The notes beneath the pieces were generated by a model. It searched no databases, was not told the DNA's origin, and worked only from the letters and a program-made list of their open reading frames with translations. From DLKC01 sp002478885 (GTDB taxonomy: Bacteria; Bacteroidota; Bacteroidia; Chitinophagales; Chitinophagaceae), in the NCBI GenBank assembly GCA_046329585.1, contig JAXLUI010000001.1, forward strand, positions 3,398,785 through 3,462,784: a stretch of DNA of 64,000 nt. Reading direction: 5' to 3'. Made by a program: the position numbers and the translations under genes. Below, piece by piece: positions 25,268 to 35,175 of this stretch; position 1 is the stretch's first letter, and each line of letters begins with the position of its first letter.

Positions 25268-26632
25268 TTATGGGTTAGCTTGTTGTGTTTCATTTTTATG
25301 GATTTCGCTGATGTATTGGTCTTTTAAATGATCATAAAAAGAGTGTTTGCTAACTAAACTGGCAACCAGGTTGGAAACCAATGCAGTCAACATAATATAA
25401 AAAATAACATTATGGCTATCTGTCATTTCTAATACAAGAATAGATGAAGTAAAAGGGCTACGGGTAATACTTGTCAAAAATCCGGTCATACCACATAAGA
25501 TAAGCAGGTCTGTCTCCGTTCCTGTCAAATGAAACCAACCGGAAAAAACAGCTCCAATACTTGCCCCTGCACTCAGTGATGGTGCAAAAATTCCACCCGA
25601 TGCCCCTGTTGAAAACGATATTATTGGTCCCACGGTTCTTAAAATTGGCAAATACCAGTCTACCTGTTTTTGGTCAGTAAAGAGCGTAGTAGTAATTATC
25701 TCTTTACCGGAACCAAAAGTTTGAATATCTAAGAAAACAGCAAGTGCGGCTACTGTTAGTCCGCAAAAAACGATATAGATACCGGTTTGGAAATTATTTT
25801 TGAGTGCTTTTTTCTTTTTGAAAATAAAGAGAATTGTGTAACCCATTCCACTACCCGCAATCCCCGTAATAATGGCAACGGGAAGGATTAAAAACATAAT
25901 CCAAAAGGGCATAGCACCCAAACTCGGGTAACCTAAATAAAGATAGGGCCCCGACAAATTTAGCGCAGTAAGGCCGGCAATGATGACGCCGGTAAGCAAA
26001 GCAGATTTAAAAAAACTGAAGTGCGTTTTAGTAAGTTCTTCAATGGCAAAAACAATCCCGCCTAATGGCGTATTGAAGGCAGCAGCTAATCCGGATGCTG
26101 CACCTGTAACAATCATATTTCGCTTTGATATTTTTGGATACCAGGCAGGCAATAAATCATTTATTTTTTTAAAAATTGACGCAGAAATTTGAATGGTAGG
26201 ACCTTCTCTGCCAATGGCACCACCACCGAATATCATAATAAGGCTTGATAGTATTTTTATGAAAACAACTCGTAAGCCAAGCAATACATTTACCTTATAA
26301 GAATGCTTTGGATTAGTAAGTTCAATGGCGGCACTTACCTGTGGAATGCCGCTGCCTCTCGAATAAGGTGAATATTTCACAACAATCCACCAGGCCACTA
26401 AAAAACATGCAGGGGTTATAATAAAAAATGCCCAACTTGTTTTTTCGTAAATGAGGAGTGTGCCTGATTCTGCCCAGGAGAATAATTTTGCATACAAAAC
26501 AGCCAGGGTGCCGGATACAAAAGCACCAACCCAAAACGGCAATGCATTAAGTGTGTTTCTTTTTAGATCTTCATTCTTAATTAAGTCAAACTTCGATTTT
26601 AATACTTTCCTTAGGCTGGCCAAATAATTCAT
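25268..26632 (-). CDS. ClC-family chloride channel/antiporter
   Basis: 454 residues without C-terminal CBS domains. The three anion-pathway signatures are present: GSGIP (93-97), GREGP (141-145, with the gating glutamate E143) and GGIFAPSL. A second acidic residue corresponding to the proton glutamate is present in FAIEELTK (E198/E199). Together these point to a Cl-/H+ exchanger rather than a passive channel. Inner membrane. Single gene. Confidence 0.93.
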   Translation of the reverse strand: MNYLASLRKVLKSKFDLIKNEDLKRNTLNALPFWVGAFVSGTLAVLYAKLFSWAESGTLLIYEKTSWAFFIITPACFLVAWWIVVKYSPYSRGSGIPQVSAAIELTNPKHSYKVNVLLGLRVVFIKILSSLIMIFGGGAIGREGPTIQISASIFKKINDLLPAWYPKISKRNMIVTGAASGLAAAFNTPLGGIVFAIEELTKTHFSFFKSALLTGVIIAGLTALNLSGPYLYLGYPSLGAMPFWIMFLILPVAIITGIAGSGMGYTILFIFKKKKALKNNFQTGIYIVFCGLTVAALAVFLDIQTFGSGKEIITTTLFTDQKQVDWYLPILRTVGPIISFSTGASGGIFAPSLSAGASIGAVFSGWFHLTGTETDLLILCGMTGFLTSITRSPFTSSILVLEMTDSHNVIFYIMLTALVSNLVASLVSKHSFYDHLKDQYISEIHKNETQQANP

Positions 26633-26640
26633 CGTTAAAG

Positions 26641-26800
26641 TTAATGTTAGTTTTGCAGGGGTTGCACCTAACGTTACAGCGTGGCGAATTGGGCGTTACA
26701 GCATCCCGTCGGCCGTTACGATAAGGAATAAGTATCAGTGAAGCTGGCGTCATTGGTTTGGGCACAATAAAATAACAATGGCCCATGCGTTTTGTTGGCA
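26641..26800 (-). repeat. attC-like gap with canonical GTTAGGT core
   Basis: On the minus strand the gap between the VOC and ClC genes contains GGGCCATTG...CAATG, three TGTAACG/CGTAACG units, and ends ACGTTAGGTGC (GTTAGGT, complement of 26666-26672, fits the GTTRRRY core) about 35 bp before the ClC start. Suggestive of an integron-type site; not proven. Confidence 0.35.
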
Positions 26801-26803
26801 GGA

Positions 26804-27196
26804 TTAGCTGTTCGAATGGAGTGCCAGGAGATTTCCTTCGGTATCAGTAAAGACAGCCATAAATCCGTTTTGCCCAATAGAGGTTTTCGGCATGGTAATT
26901 TTTCCTCCGGCTGCTTCGATTCGGTCTAATACATTTTGCAAATCCGGATTCGCATTCAAATAAATTAAGGAACCTGTGGTACCAGGATTATGCATGGCAC
27001 TTTGTGCCAAGCCGCCGGCAACTTTTGCATTGGCCGGGTTAAAAGGAAACATGGCATACTTCATTCCTGGCATCTCCATCTTTTCCATCACAATTTCAAA
27101 AATAATTTCGTAAAATTTCTTTGCTCTAGCAATATCTGTCGCCGGAATTTCAAACCAGTTAAGCGCATTGGTGCCGGCACTCATTTTCTCGTTCAT
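26804..27196 (-). CDS. VOC-family protein
   Basis: 130 residues from the start at 27196 (another ATG at 27184 is possible). ALNWFEIPATDIARAKKFYE opens the fold, FPFNPANAKVAGGLAQS and VYLN-like LIYLNANPDLQNVLDRIEAAGG form the second module, and FTDTEGNLLALHSNS is the typical glyoxalase-like C-terminus. It belongs to the lineage often annotated as lyase or YdhR/CFP30-like, substrate unknown. It differs from the VOC protein at 23.6 kb and is not a close paralogue. Confidence 0.85.
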   Translation of the reverse strand: MNEKMSAGTNALNWFEIPATDIARAKKFYEIIFEIVMEKMEMPGMKYAMFPFNPANAKVAGGLAQSAMHNPGTTGSLIYLNANPDLQNVLDRIEAAGGKITMPKTSIGQNGFMAVFTDTEGNLLALHSNS

Positions 27197-27344
27197 AAAA
27201 TTTGTTTTTGATGTTTTCTTAAATGTTAAGATATTAAAATTCCATGTAAAACCTGGCTGCATTTTGCGCATTGAACATTTCTAAAGCCTGGCTCATGTGT
27301 TCGCTGGCCTGTGCTCAATTATTACTTGCCTCCTCATTTTCTTT

Positions 27345-27366
27345 TCGGGCTGGCAAATAATAGCCC
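27345..27366. terminator. Hairpin after the ECF-linked membrane protein
   Basis: CGGGCT (27345-27350) pairs with AGCCCG (27361-27366) across a 10-base loop. It lies 24 bp past the stop of the minus-strand membrane gene. The T-run follows on the plus strand only, so efficiency on the minus strand is doubtful. Confidence 0.35.
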
Positions 27367-27389
27367 GTTTATCGTTTTGCTTCTTTTAA

Positions 27390-28082
27390 TCAAACGGTAC
27401 CATGTCTTAATAACTCCAGTTCTTTAATATACTCCAGCGCTTTTCTTACACGAATGCCGGATGCCTTTTCAATTACCCTGTTCACCCATCTTTTATGCAC
27501 ATTTTTATAATTTATCTCACGATAAAACCATATGCCAAGTGGAATTAAAATAACAGAAGCAATGATTTCAGCAGTCCACCAGTTGCCGTTTGTTTGTTGT
27601 ATAATATCAAACCCGGAAAGGGCGTGCAGGTTAAAATCACTGATGGCTTTCGATATCACAACGGGAAAGGAAAGAAGCGCCGGAATAAATAAAACACTCA
27701 GTCTTACAAAGTGCAGGTTGCCCGATTGTATACTTGCCAATGATGCCTGCATCGAAATGATATTCTTGTCTGCACTGATGCTATACATGTTTTTTATTTG
27801 AAGAAAGGAATGCTTAAACGCCAAGGAATAAAAGGTAAGGAGCACATAAGCCGGGAGCGTGTACCGGGGCTCATTAAAATGGTAATAGCAAAATATTGAC
27901 AACAATACGATCACTATCGTATGAGAGCTTATTTCAATTACTCTTTGCCAATACAACGGCCCGAGTGTCGATTTCACTTTTTGGGTTTGTATCAAAGACA
28001 GTGTGTGCAGATTTACATTCAGTGACTTTTCTAACGTGGAATCGTAATCCCGCCACATAGTTTTTAAATTATCCAGTTCCAT
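27390..28082 (-). CDS. Membrane protein encoded with an ECF sigma factor
   Basis: 230 residues. The N-terminal soluble segment starts MELDNLKTMWRDYDSTLEK, the usual opening of membrane proteins paired with ECF sigma factors in Bacteroidota; four hydrophobic helices follow (about 49-66, 76-92, 125-146, 168-186), then a basic C-terminus. It starts 22 bp after the sigma gene on the same strand. It may act as a membrane partner or anti-sigma, but no classical anti-sigma zinc motif is visible, so the role is inferred from position. Confidence 0.75.
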   Translation of the reverse strand: MELDNLKTMWRDYDSTLEKSLNVNLHTLSLIQTQKVKSTLGPLYWQRVIEISSHTIVIVLLSIFCYYHFNEPRYTLPAYVLLTFYSLAFKHSFLQIKNMYSISADKNIISMQASLASIQSGNLHFVRLSVLFIPALLSFPVVISKAISDFNLHALSGFDIIQQTNGNWWTAEIIASVILIPLGIWFYREINYKNVHKRWVNRVIEKASGIRVRKALEYIKELELLRHGTV

Positions 28083-28104
28083 AATAATTGGTTTTTGACT
28101 TTTC

Positions 28105-28593
28105 TTAAAATTTTGATTTCAAACTGGTTTTAATCCGGTTGATTTTAGTTGCTACGTTCGATACTGAAATGCCGGTGATTTCAGCGATCTCTTTGTAACT
28201 CTTGTCATCCAGGTACAGTAACATGATTGATTTGTCTATTTCATTTAATGCAAGAATAAATTGCTGCAATAAACTGAGCTTCCTTTCAGTTTCAACGCCT
28301 TCATCAGGATCTGCGGCAACCACAAGTAAATTTTCCGTATATCTATCAAACCGGATGGCCCTGGTTTCCTTCCTGTAAAATGAGATCGCCACATTCAGAG
28401 CGATACGGTACATCCAGGTGGAAAATTTGTAATCGGGCGTGAAGCTTCCAAATGACTTCCATAGGTTGAATACAATTTCCTGTGCCAAATCCTCCCTGTC
28501 ACCTTCATTGGAACAATAAGAATTACAAATCTTAAAAATGATCTTCTTATGCTCCTGGATCAGCTGTACAAATATTTCCTTATCTGTTGTCAT
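28105..28593 (-). CDS. ECF-type sigma-70 family RNA polymerase sigma factor
   Basis: 162 residues. Region 2 contains YCSNEGDREDLAQEIVFNLW and FSTWMYRIALNVAISFYRK; region 4 contains LSLLQQFILALNEIDKSIM and the HTH KEIAEITGISVSNVATKINR. Region 3 is absent, as in ECF factors. It starts 18 bp after the esterase gene and is followed by a membrane protein after 22 bp, so the three genes look like an operon. The stimulus is unknown. Confidence 0.92.
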   Translation of the reverse strand: MTTDKEIFVQLIQEHKKIIFKICNSYCSNEGDREDLAQEIVFNLWKSFGSFTPDYKFSTWMYRIALNVAISFYRKETRAIRFDRYTENLLVVAADPDEGVETERKLSLLQQFILALNEIDKSIMLLYLDDKSYKEIAEITGISVSNVATKINRIKTSLKSKF

Positions 28594-28611
28594 TTTATAC
28601 GAATCGCTTTT

Positions 28612-29502
28612 CTAAAATGAATGAATATAAAATGTTTTTAGTGTTCTGCTGCTTGCAGCAGGCACTACTGACAAATGTGTTTCGCTCTCAAATATTTGAC
28701 TGGTAATTGGTAAGCCGGCGTAATGGGCTTTTAGCGTATTTGCAAATTCAGTTACTGGTGAGATCATCGCTGGCCCCTCAAGGGCACCGGCTGAAATAAA
28801 AATATTGGTAGCTGAAAGGGTGGGGTGTTGCTTGACAAAGGCAGTCTCAAGTGTAAGCATCTCATTGTTGTTCCACCAAAAGGAGGGACTGTTCATCGAA
28901 TATTGCTGGAACAAGCCTGGTCTCGTTAAAAGACAATAACCAACAAAAAGCCCCCCAAGCGAATGCCCGAATAAGCCCCGGCTGGCGGTAGTTTTGTACT
29001 GTTTGTCAATGAATGGTATAATGTCACTTTGTATTGTATTAAGAAAAGACAAAGCTCCGCCTGAAGTTAATGCTCCATAAGGTAGCTGGAACATTGCTGA
29101 CCAGGTAGAATCTGCCTGTGGAATATGGGTGGGGGTAAAATCATTAAACCTGTTTACCATCCAATCCGGGTCAGGTAAATGCTCACCATCAATGGCAACG
29201 ATAATGAAATCTGAAATCTCTTTTCCCAAATCCAATAACGATGCTATAGAATAAAAGGAAGTGAAGGAATATTTTCCGTCTAAAACATACAATACAGGGT
29301 AACGAAACGTATCTGTCCTTTGATAATTTTTGGGCAACAAAACATCCAACTGGTATTTTTTTGAATTAAAACTGGAGGTTATGATATGTTCCTTCATATC
29401 ACGCAAAACGGGGAAAACAGTATTTTGCCCATGCGATAAAGTGACCGTCAAAATAAGGTATGCTGATGTTAAAAGCGATGTTTTAAGTCTTATCTGTTTC
29501 AT
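28612..29502 (-). CDS. Exported alpha/beta-hydrolase (esterase D type)
   Basis: 296 residues with a Sec signal (about 1-26). VLYVLDGKYSF matches the esterase-D/siderophore-esterase pattern; the nucleophile is Ser181 in FGHSLGG; the acidic and His residues are expected in the C-terminal SETHLSVVPAA (His). Substrates of this family include acetyl esters and enterobactin-like siderophores. It is the first gene of a probable esterase-ECF sigma-membrane-protein operon, with only 18 bp between this gene and the sigma gene. Confidence 0.85.
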   Translation of the reverse strand: MKQIRLKTSLLTSAYLILTVTLSHGQNTVFPVLRDMKEHIITSSFNSKKYQLDVLLPKNYQRTDTFRYPVLYVLDGKYSFTSFYSIASLLDLGKEISDFIIVAIDGEHLPDPDWMVNRFNDFTPTHIPQADSTWSAMFQLPYGALTSGGALSFLNTIQSDIIPFIDKQYKTTASRGLFGHSLGGLFVGYCLLTRPGLFQQYSMNSPSFWWNNNEMLTLETAFVKQHPTLSATNIFISAGALEGPAMISPVTEFANTLKAHYAGLPITSQIFESETHLSVVPAASSRTLKTFYIHSF

Positions 29503-30056
29503 TTTTTTAGATTTTAAATTGCTGGATTGACAAACACTGTATGTGTCGCTGATCTATTAATCGCGGGACCTGAAAAAAATCACAGGGTTTTGAAAATATT
29601 TTTTGAATGCTGTCAGGAAGGCCGGTATTAGTAACTGGTATCAATCCACCCATTATCATTCCAACAGGATTGCTGTCGCCCTTGGGTTTAAGCATATTAT
29701 TAGCCTGCTTCTTACAGAATGCCATCACCAGCGATATGCGCCAATGATCTGTGAGGTCTGTGTTTTCCTGCTCCATAGCAGTAGTACTTCTTTTATTTTA
29801 CCACATACGCTTGCATTAAATGGTAGAACAAATGGACTGTGACCATGGATGGCCTGGAAACGTTTTAATGAATTGTTAGTAATTGGATAGGTTCTGCCGG
29901 GATTGATGATTTAAAGAGTGGGGCATGCCCGAATCAAAAGGCAACATAATACCGGCAATCTCAGTTTTGAAATAAATAAAAGCCATTAAACAGAAGTGCT
30001 GATCACCTTCCTCTATCGGTTGAGTCTGATTCTTGTGTTGCCTGCTATCGGCTTAC
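29503..30056. other. 554-bp non-coding gap
   Basis: An 89-codon minus-strand open frame (29507-29776) exists but has no signal, domain or recognisable composition and is not called. No repeat copy, terminator or RNA was recognised. Confidence 0.4.
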
Positions 30057-32447
30057 CTAAGCTGTCTTCAAACTTTTCAATGGATTTGCTGTTGCCGCAC
30101 TGATAGCCTGGAAGCTAACAGTGAAAATAGCTATCAGTATAGTTAGCATTCCTGCAAACATAAAAATCCACCCACTGATTTCGATACGGTAAGCATAACC
30201 TTGTAACCATTTGCTCATGATTAAATAGGTTGGCCCTGATGCGATAAAAATAGAGACAATAATAAACTTTAAAAAGTCTTTCATTAGCATGACGGTAATG
30301 CCCGTAACACTCGCACCTAAAACTTTCCTGATACCGATTTCTTTTAAGCGTTGCTGTGCAACGAAAACACTCAGGCCAAACAAGCCAATACAGCAAATGA
30401 CAATGGCAATAACCGATGAGTATAGGATAATCTGTTGCCAGTCGGTGTCAGTTTGATAAGCAGTTGCATTGTAATCATCCAAAAACTGGTATTTATAAAA
30501 ATGGCCCGGAAACATTTTTTTGAATGTATTGTTTACTGCCGGCAATGCTGCTGCCTCTTCACCTTTTTTGATCTTCACCAGTATGTCCTCTCCTGTGTTT
30601 AGCGTGAGTATTTCCGGTTCAATGTTTTCTTTTAGCGAAGCGTAATGATAGTCTTTTATCACACCGATAATGGTTTTTGTATGATGATCGTCCACCTTCA
30701 CCTGCTGGCCAACAGCATTTTCAAAGCCTGCGGATTTTACAAAAGTTTCGTTGACAAGTATTGAATGAACAGAATCTGCATAACTGTTTGCATAAAAATT
30801 CCTGCCTTCTTTTAACGAAATGCCAAGCGTTGATAAATACGAAGCATCAACCATATTCTCCTTTACGGCAAGTTGTTTTGCATTGGCCGTTACATGTTCC
30901 GGTCCTATGCCCATTTCATTGGTTACCGCTTCTATGGATGGGTGCTGCAGCAATTCGTTTTTTATTGTTCGTACCACACTTTCATTGATTCGTTGTGGTG
31001 GTAAATGAAATTTGATTATGTTTTCCGGGTTATATCCCGGGTTATTGCCTGCAATAAATTCCATCTGTTTAAAATATACACATGCTGCTATGATCAACCC
31101 GGTTGCGAGCGTAAATTGGCATACAATAAGTGCTTTTCCAATGTAATGCCTCACACCTGTTTTTTGATTGTTCAGCAAAGACTGCACAGGGTTGAAGGAG
31201 GAAAGTTTTAATGCCGGGTATATACCGGATAAAAGAATGCATGCGATGATTACAACAACACCATACAGGAAAAAGCCTGGTTGAATAAAATCGCTGAAAT
31301 GAAAATTTTTCCCTGAAAGTTGATTAAATAACGGCAGCAGGCATGCACTGGTTAAAAATGCAAGAAAGAAAGCGAACAGGCATACAATAAGAGCTTCCGT
31401 CAAAAACTGTAATACAATGTTCCTGCGGCTGCCGCCAACTATTTTTTTAATACCAATTTCTTTAGACCGCCCGGATGCGGCTCCAATCGTAAGGTTGATA
31501 AAATTGATACAGGCCATTAAAACGATAAACGCGACAATAGCGGTCAGGACGTAAGAATAGCTGCTGCTGCTTGTATTCGATAAACCTCTTTCGTCTGTTG
31601 CAGATCCGTACGGGGTTAAACGCATCGGGTTTAAATGGATAGCTGTTATCGGCGATAAACCAAACTGGAATTGTTTCGCCGCGGAGCCTGATGCCGCCAG
31701 TTGACCCTGAGCATTTGCTGTAAAAACTGTTGAAAATTTTGTTTCAACCTCGCTGCTGTTGGCAAATGGTTTTAATAAAATGAATGTAGTGAGATATTGG
31801 TTCAGCCAGTTATCATCTTTGAATATCAACTGCAGGAAGCTAAAAGGAACAACGGCATCAAATTGAATGGAAGAATTGGACGGAGGGTTTTTTGCAACAC
31901 CGCTTACGACCAGGTTTTTAAAACCGCCTCCTTCCTCAACCTGGATGATGTTGCCAACGATGTCATCTGTGCCAAAAAATTTTACCGCAGTATTTTGCGA
32001 TAACACAATGGAGTTTGGATTGGCCAGGGCCTGCGCAGCATTACCATGCAAAAGGGGGAAAGAGAAAACATGAAAGAAGCCGGTATCTGCATATATATTT
32101 TTTATGGCCAGTGCTTTATTATTGGCCGTAAAATTGACGTCGTTCATGCCGAATATTCTCACGTAATCTGCAATCTCCGGGATGGCAGCTTTAAATGCCG
32201 GCCCCTGTACCTGGCCGCTTGTGCCCAGCGTTTGTTTGTCATTGTCTGCATCAGTAATGGTAGTGGTAAGCCGGTACAGCTGCGGAGCGTTTTGCTGGAA
32301 ATCGTCAAAACTAATTTCATCATGCACAAAGAGAAAAGCCAGCATAGCACAAGCCATTCCCATGCCTAACCCTGCGATATGGATAACCGTGAATGTTTTG
32401 TGGCGCCATAAGTGCCGCCATGCAGTTTTAAAATAGTTTTTAAACAT
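30057..32447 (-). CDS. MacB/FtsX-type ABC transporter permease
   Basis: 796 residues, the long Bacteroidota form with a tandem MacB periplasmic core and FtsX permease pair. FKTAWRHLWRHKTFTVIHIAGLGMG is replaced in part by an N-terminal helix at about 20-42; FtsX helices surround GASSGR-type (GAASGRSKEIGIKKIVGG) and the second QQRLKEIGIRKVLGAS segment, the coupling helices repeated in each half. Such proteins transport or mechanically transmit signals for peptides, antibiotics or lipoproteins. No cognate ATPase gene is adjacent, so the partner must be encoded elsewhere. Confidence 0.9.
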   Translation of the reverse strand: MFKNYFKTAWRHLWRHKTFTVIHIAGLGMGMACAMLAFLFVHDEISFDDFQQNAPQLYRLTTTITDADNDKQTLGTSGQVQGPAFKAAIPEIADYVRIFGMNDVNFTANNKALAIKNIYADTGFFHVFSFPLLHGNAAQALANPNSIVLSQNTAVKFFGTDDIVGNIIQVEEGGGFKNLVVSGVAKNPPSNSSIQFDAVVPFSFLQLIFKDDNWLNQYLTTFILLKPFANSSEVETKFSTVFTANAQGQLAASGSAAKQFQFGLSPITAIHLNPMRLTPYGSATDERGLSNTSSSSYSYVLTAIVAFIVLMACINFINLTIGAASGRSKEIGIKKIVGGSRRNIVLQFLTEALIVCLFAFFLAFLTSACLLPLFNQLSGKNFHFSDFIQPGFFLYGVVVIIACILLSGIYPALKLSSFNPVQSLLNNQKTGVRHYIGKALIVCQFTLATGLIIAACVYFKQMEFIAGNNPGYNPENIIKFHLPPQRINESVVRTIKNELLQHPSIEAVTNEMGIGPEHVTANAKQLAVKENMVDASYLSTLGISLKEGRNFYANSYADSVHSILVNETFVKSAGFENAVGQQVKVDDHHTKTIIGVIKDYHYASLKENIEPEILTLNTGEDILVKIKKGEEAAALPAVNNTFKKMFPGHFYKYQFLDDYNATAYQTDTDWQQIILYSSVIAIVICCIGLFGLSVFVAQQRLKEIGIRKVLGASVTGITVMLMKDFLKFIIVSIFIASGPTYLIMSKWLQGYAYRIEISGWIFMFAGMLTILIAIFTVSFQAISAATANPLKSLKTA

Positions 32448-32642
32448 AAACAGGTTTGTCTCTACCTTGCAAAACTAGCTTCTGCTACAATCAGGTTATA
32501 GCTAATTCTGATAAGCAAACAAAGTAGTATTGACTAAACTACCAGGTTGAATCTGCTGCTAATGCTGCCATCTGCTATTCCGTTCGCCGGGTCTGCAACA
32601 GGTGTTGTATTCGTGCTGTTCGTGCTGCTGCTCTCTGACCCG

Positions 32643-33323
32643 TTATTTAGTGCCGTGTAAAGATTTTTGTGTCAGGTACTGCATTAACGATGTTGCGGTT
32701 GCCAATGCAGGACCTGCCATAGGGTCATTGAATAAAACATTCATTGGCCCTTCACCAAAATAAAGCCCGTCCGAAACAAGAAAAGTAATTCTCAGATTTC
32801 CCTTCGTTGGATTTGGTCTTCTCGGTTTATCCCAGGGGCCAATTTGATCGACGATATGTTGACTATTGGCAAATAAGTCACTTGTTATTTTGTTTGCCCC
32901 TGCATCATCAGTTGTTTCCCAAACTAAAATTTTGCCGGTATGATTGATATATCGCGCTGTTCCGTTGTTAAAAGAGGCCAGCACATCAAGTCCCTCATCA
33001 AGGCCTACCTCTACAATAACTGCAAGTAATTCTTTTTTACTCGGCTTGTGTCCGCTTGCAAGCAGCCTGTTGTATGCAAGTACCTTAATTCTTGGATCTG
33101 AATTTTTGTCACCAATAATCTTTTGTAAATCAGCCACAGAACTGGTTGCTGAAAATATAATGTCAAAAGGGTAAGTATAAGGTTGCTGTGTTTGCGCCCT
33201 GTATAAGTCCGGGTTATCGCAAAAAAGTAAATGATAAATAAGATTGGTTGAATCGTCCTTGTAAGGGCCGGCAAACGATGGAGTTTGTGCGGGTGATTTT
33301 TTTAAAAAGTTAAATAAGCCCAT
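32643..33323 (-). CDS. Hypothetical protein
   Basis: 226 residues starting MGLFNFLKKSPAQ, with no signal peptide. The middle part contains PRIKVLAYNRLLASGHKPSKKE, VGLDEGLDVLASF and the strand set TARYINHTGKILVWE; NLRITFLVSDGLYFGEGPM is near the end. I recognise it only as a conserved-looking cytoplasmic protein of Bacteroidota. The gene is separated from the permease by 195 bp and stands alone. Confidence 0.6.
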   Translation of the reverse strand: MGLFNFLKKSPAQTPSFAGPYKDDSTNLIYHLLFCDNPDLYRAQTQQPYTYPFDIIFSATSSVADLQKIIGDKNSDPRIKVLAYNRLLASGHKPSKKELLAVIVEVGLDEGLDVLASFNNGTARYINHTGKILVWETTDDAGANKITSDLFANSQHIVDQIGPWDKPRRPNPTKGNLRITFLVSDGLYFGEGPMNVLFNDPMAGPALATATSLMQYLTQKSLHGTK

Positions 33324-33574
33324 TGAAATTAATTTTGTAGTTCATAATAGTAGTCAAAAAAATATTTATAGCCATTTGAAATGTTGGCATATCATCACAC
33401 CCTTCCAGCCAACTTGCTGAAACCGACGGCTTGCATAATATACGCCGTTTTGATCCGTTGTTTTGTTTCCATAAAATAGGCTTTTCAGGCAACCCGGGTC
33501 AGGCCTGGCATCAATTATTGACTGGGTTTAAGTTTAGCCTGCATTTTGCTTAACCGTTTTGTTAGCCGCCGTTA

Positions 33575-34213
33575 TCACAATACTATGGCAAATTGGTTAC
33601 TGCTTCTTGAAATAGTAACATCAAATCTGCCTTTCGTCATAATATAATTTATGGTCGTGGTTAAATTCATTTCTAAACGCCCGGATACAATGTATGGATG
33701 ACGGATTGGATTATTTGGTGAACCATCTCCGTAAGTGATGTTACTTATTTCGCTTACTTTTCCAAATGTGAGATTTCCGGCCCCATTGCCGGTTTTATTA
33801 TATCCATACGGGTCAGAAAAGCCACCGTAATTAACACGCCCGTCCAGGTCATAACGCCTGCCGTTCAGTTGAAGCAAATCATTGTCCGTTGCGATGCTGA
33901 TATTTTTGATTACAATAAATAATGTTCTTGGTTGCTGATACTGCATACTAATGTCTTTATAGCCGCCATTTAATAAAATAACTATTGAATCACCGTTTGG
34001 ATAGCTATAAAGTTGCAAAGGTCGGGTAGTGGAGAAAAGACTGGGTCTGGTGTTAAGCCAAGGATTGTTATTAATAATTATCCCGCCAACATTTAGCCCC
34101 TGTTCTGAATACATGGGCAAGTCAGCGTATTCCGGGTCGGGTTTAACGGATGCTTTTTTGCAGGATGCTAAAATAACAATGGTTAATATGGTAAGTAAAT
34201 GGTAAGCTTTCAT
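33575..34213 (-). CDS. Hypothetical lipoprotein
   Basis: 212 residues. The signal MKAYHLLTILTIVILASC gives lipobox Cys18. The mature part is Gly/Asn/Tyr-rich and beta-predicted: GLNVGGIIINNNPWLNT, LYSYPNGDSIVILLNGG, and a glycine-rich loop NYGGFSDPYGYNKTGNGAG. It ends in a series of strands (GRFDVTISRSSNQFAIVL). No family recognised. Likely an outer-membrane or periplasmic lipoprotein. Single gene. Confidence 0.65.
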   Translation of the reverse strand: MKAYHLLTILTIVILASCKKASVKPDPEYADLPMYSEQGLNVGGIIINNNPWLNTRPSLFSTTRPLQLYSYPNGDSIVILLNGGYKDISMQYQQPRTLFIVIKNISIATDNDLLQLNGRRYDLDGRVNYGGFSDPYGYNKTGNGAGNLTFGKVSEISNITYGDGSPNNPIRHPYIVSGRLEMNLTTTINYIMTKGRFDVTISRSSNQFAIVL

Positions 34214-34369
34214 TGATTTGTTTTATAAGCACTACAAAGTATAAGAGTGTTGCCTTACAATGGCAGCCGGTGAAATGCATCACTCGGGTAGGGAATTCGT
34301 CACCGGTCAGCCTGCCCAGGCTCCGGCCCGGGCACAGTTGAAGCCGGATCATTCGTTAATATTTGAATG

Positions 34370-34966
34370 TCATGCTCCCAATGCAGCAATACCCGTTTTA
34401 GCTGCTAATTTGTATTTCTTATATTCTTTTACAAGTAGTTGTCGGTATGTTACAGCCATTGTCAGGATAAGTAACCCGTAAATGACAAACAATGGTCTCC
34501 CAACAATATCTCTGAACCGGTTATAAAATTCAAGGCTGTAAAACTGGCAAAAATTGTGAAATGTTGCAATGAAGCTTCCAATGATAATAGTGATCGTTAA
34601 CACATATCCCATATGGGCCAAAAGAACGCTTTTGTTTGCGGGTAATTTATAAAAGATTTCGTGAAACTTATTGCTCGAATTAAAATATTGTAGAGAAGCT
34701 AATTCTAAGTAATTCCGGGGTTGAGTACTGAAAGTAAATTGACGTTTGTACCTGAAATAATAATAGTAAAGAAGTGTAACAATAAAACCCACAATGAGGA
34801 TATTGGTCAATATCAATCCCGACCAGCCGGCATTAAAAAACCTGGTAAGCGGATTCATTTCCCCACTCTTGCCATCCGGTTGGAAAAACCAAAGACTTGT
34901 TGAATAAAAATCACAGCCTCTGGCGAAAAATAGCAAAAGAGTTAAAAAGACAAATTTCAATTTCAT
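34370..34966 (-). CDS. Multi-pass membrane protein, unknown function
   Basis: 198 residues. A short first helix leads to GCDFYSTSLWFFQPDG and GEMNPLTRFF, an arrangement (D, T/S, then ExNP) reminiscent of DUF5658-type membrane proteins. Further helices lie at about 49-69, 119-139 and 154-174, with a basic C-terminal tail KEYKKYK. Function is unknown. Isolated; upstream lies a 426-bp gap with a repeat. Confidence 0.6.
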   Translation of the reverse strand: MKLKFVFLTLLLFFARGCDFYSTSLWFFQPDGKSGEMNPLTRFFNAGWSGLILTNILIVGFIVTLLYYYYFRYKRQFTFSTQPRNYLELASLQYFNSSNKFHEIFYKLPANKSVLLAHMGYVLTITIIIGSFIATFHNFCQFYSLEFYNRFRDIVGRPLFVIYGLLILTMAVTYRQLLVKEYKKYKLAAKTGIAALGA

Positions 34967-35175
34967 TTCAATAGAACTTGTTTAAAAATAGCAGCTCACA
35001 TTATCGCCTTGGCGCAGGAAAGAAATTTTGTTGCCGGGTCCTCCGGCCACCCCAACTAAGTTAACAAACGAAAAACTGATAACCAAATTGGTCCTTGCGA
35101 AAGTGCTTGCCGGGGTAGTCGGTGAAAGACGGCACAGATGCGTGCAGGTTTTGCTGCCCGGCCCGTGACGCGCTC

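Noticed and set aside
29507..29776. 89-codon minus-strand frame upstream of the esterase gene
   Set aside because: No signal peptide, domain, or composition typical of a protein, and it ends 5 bp before the esterase start; treated as chance.
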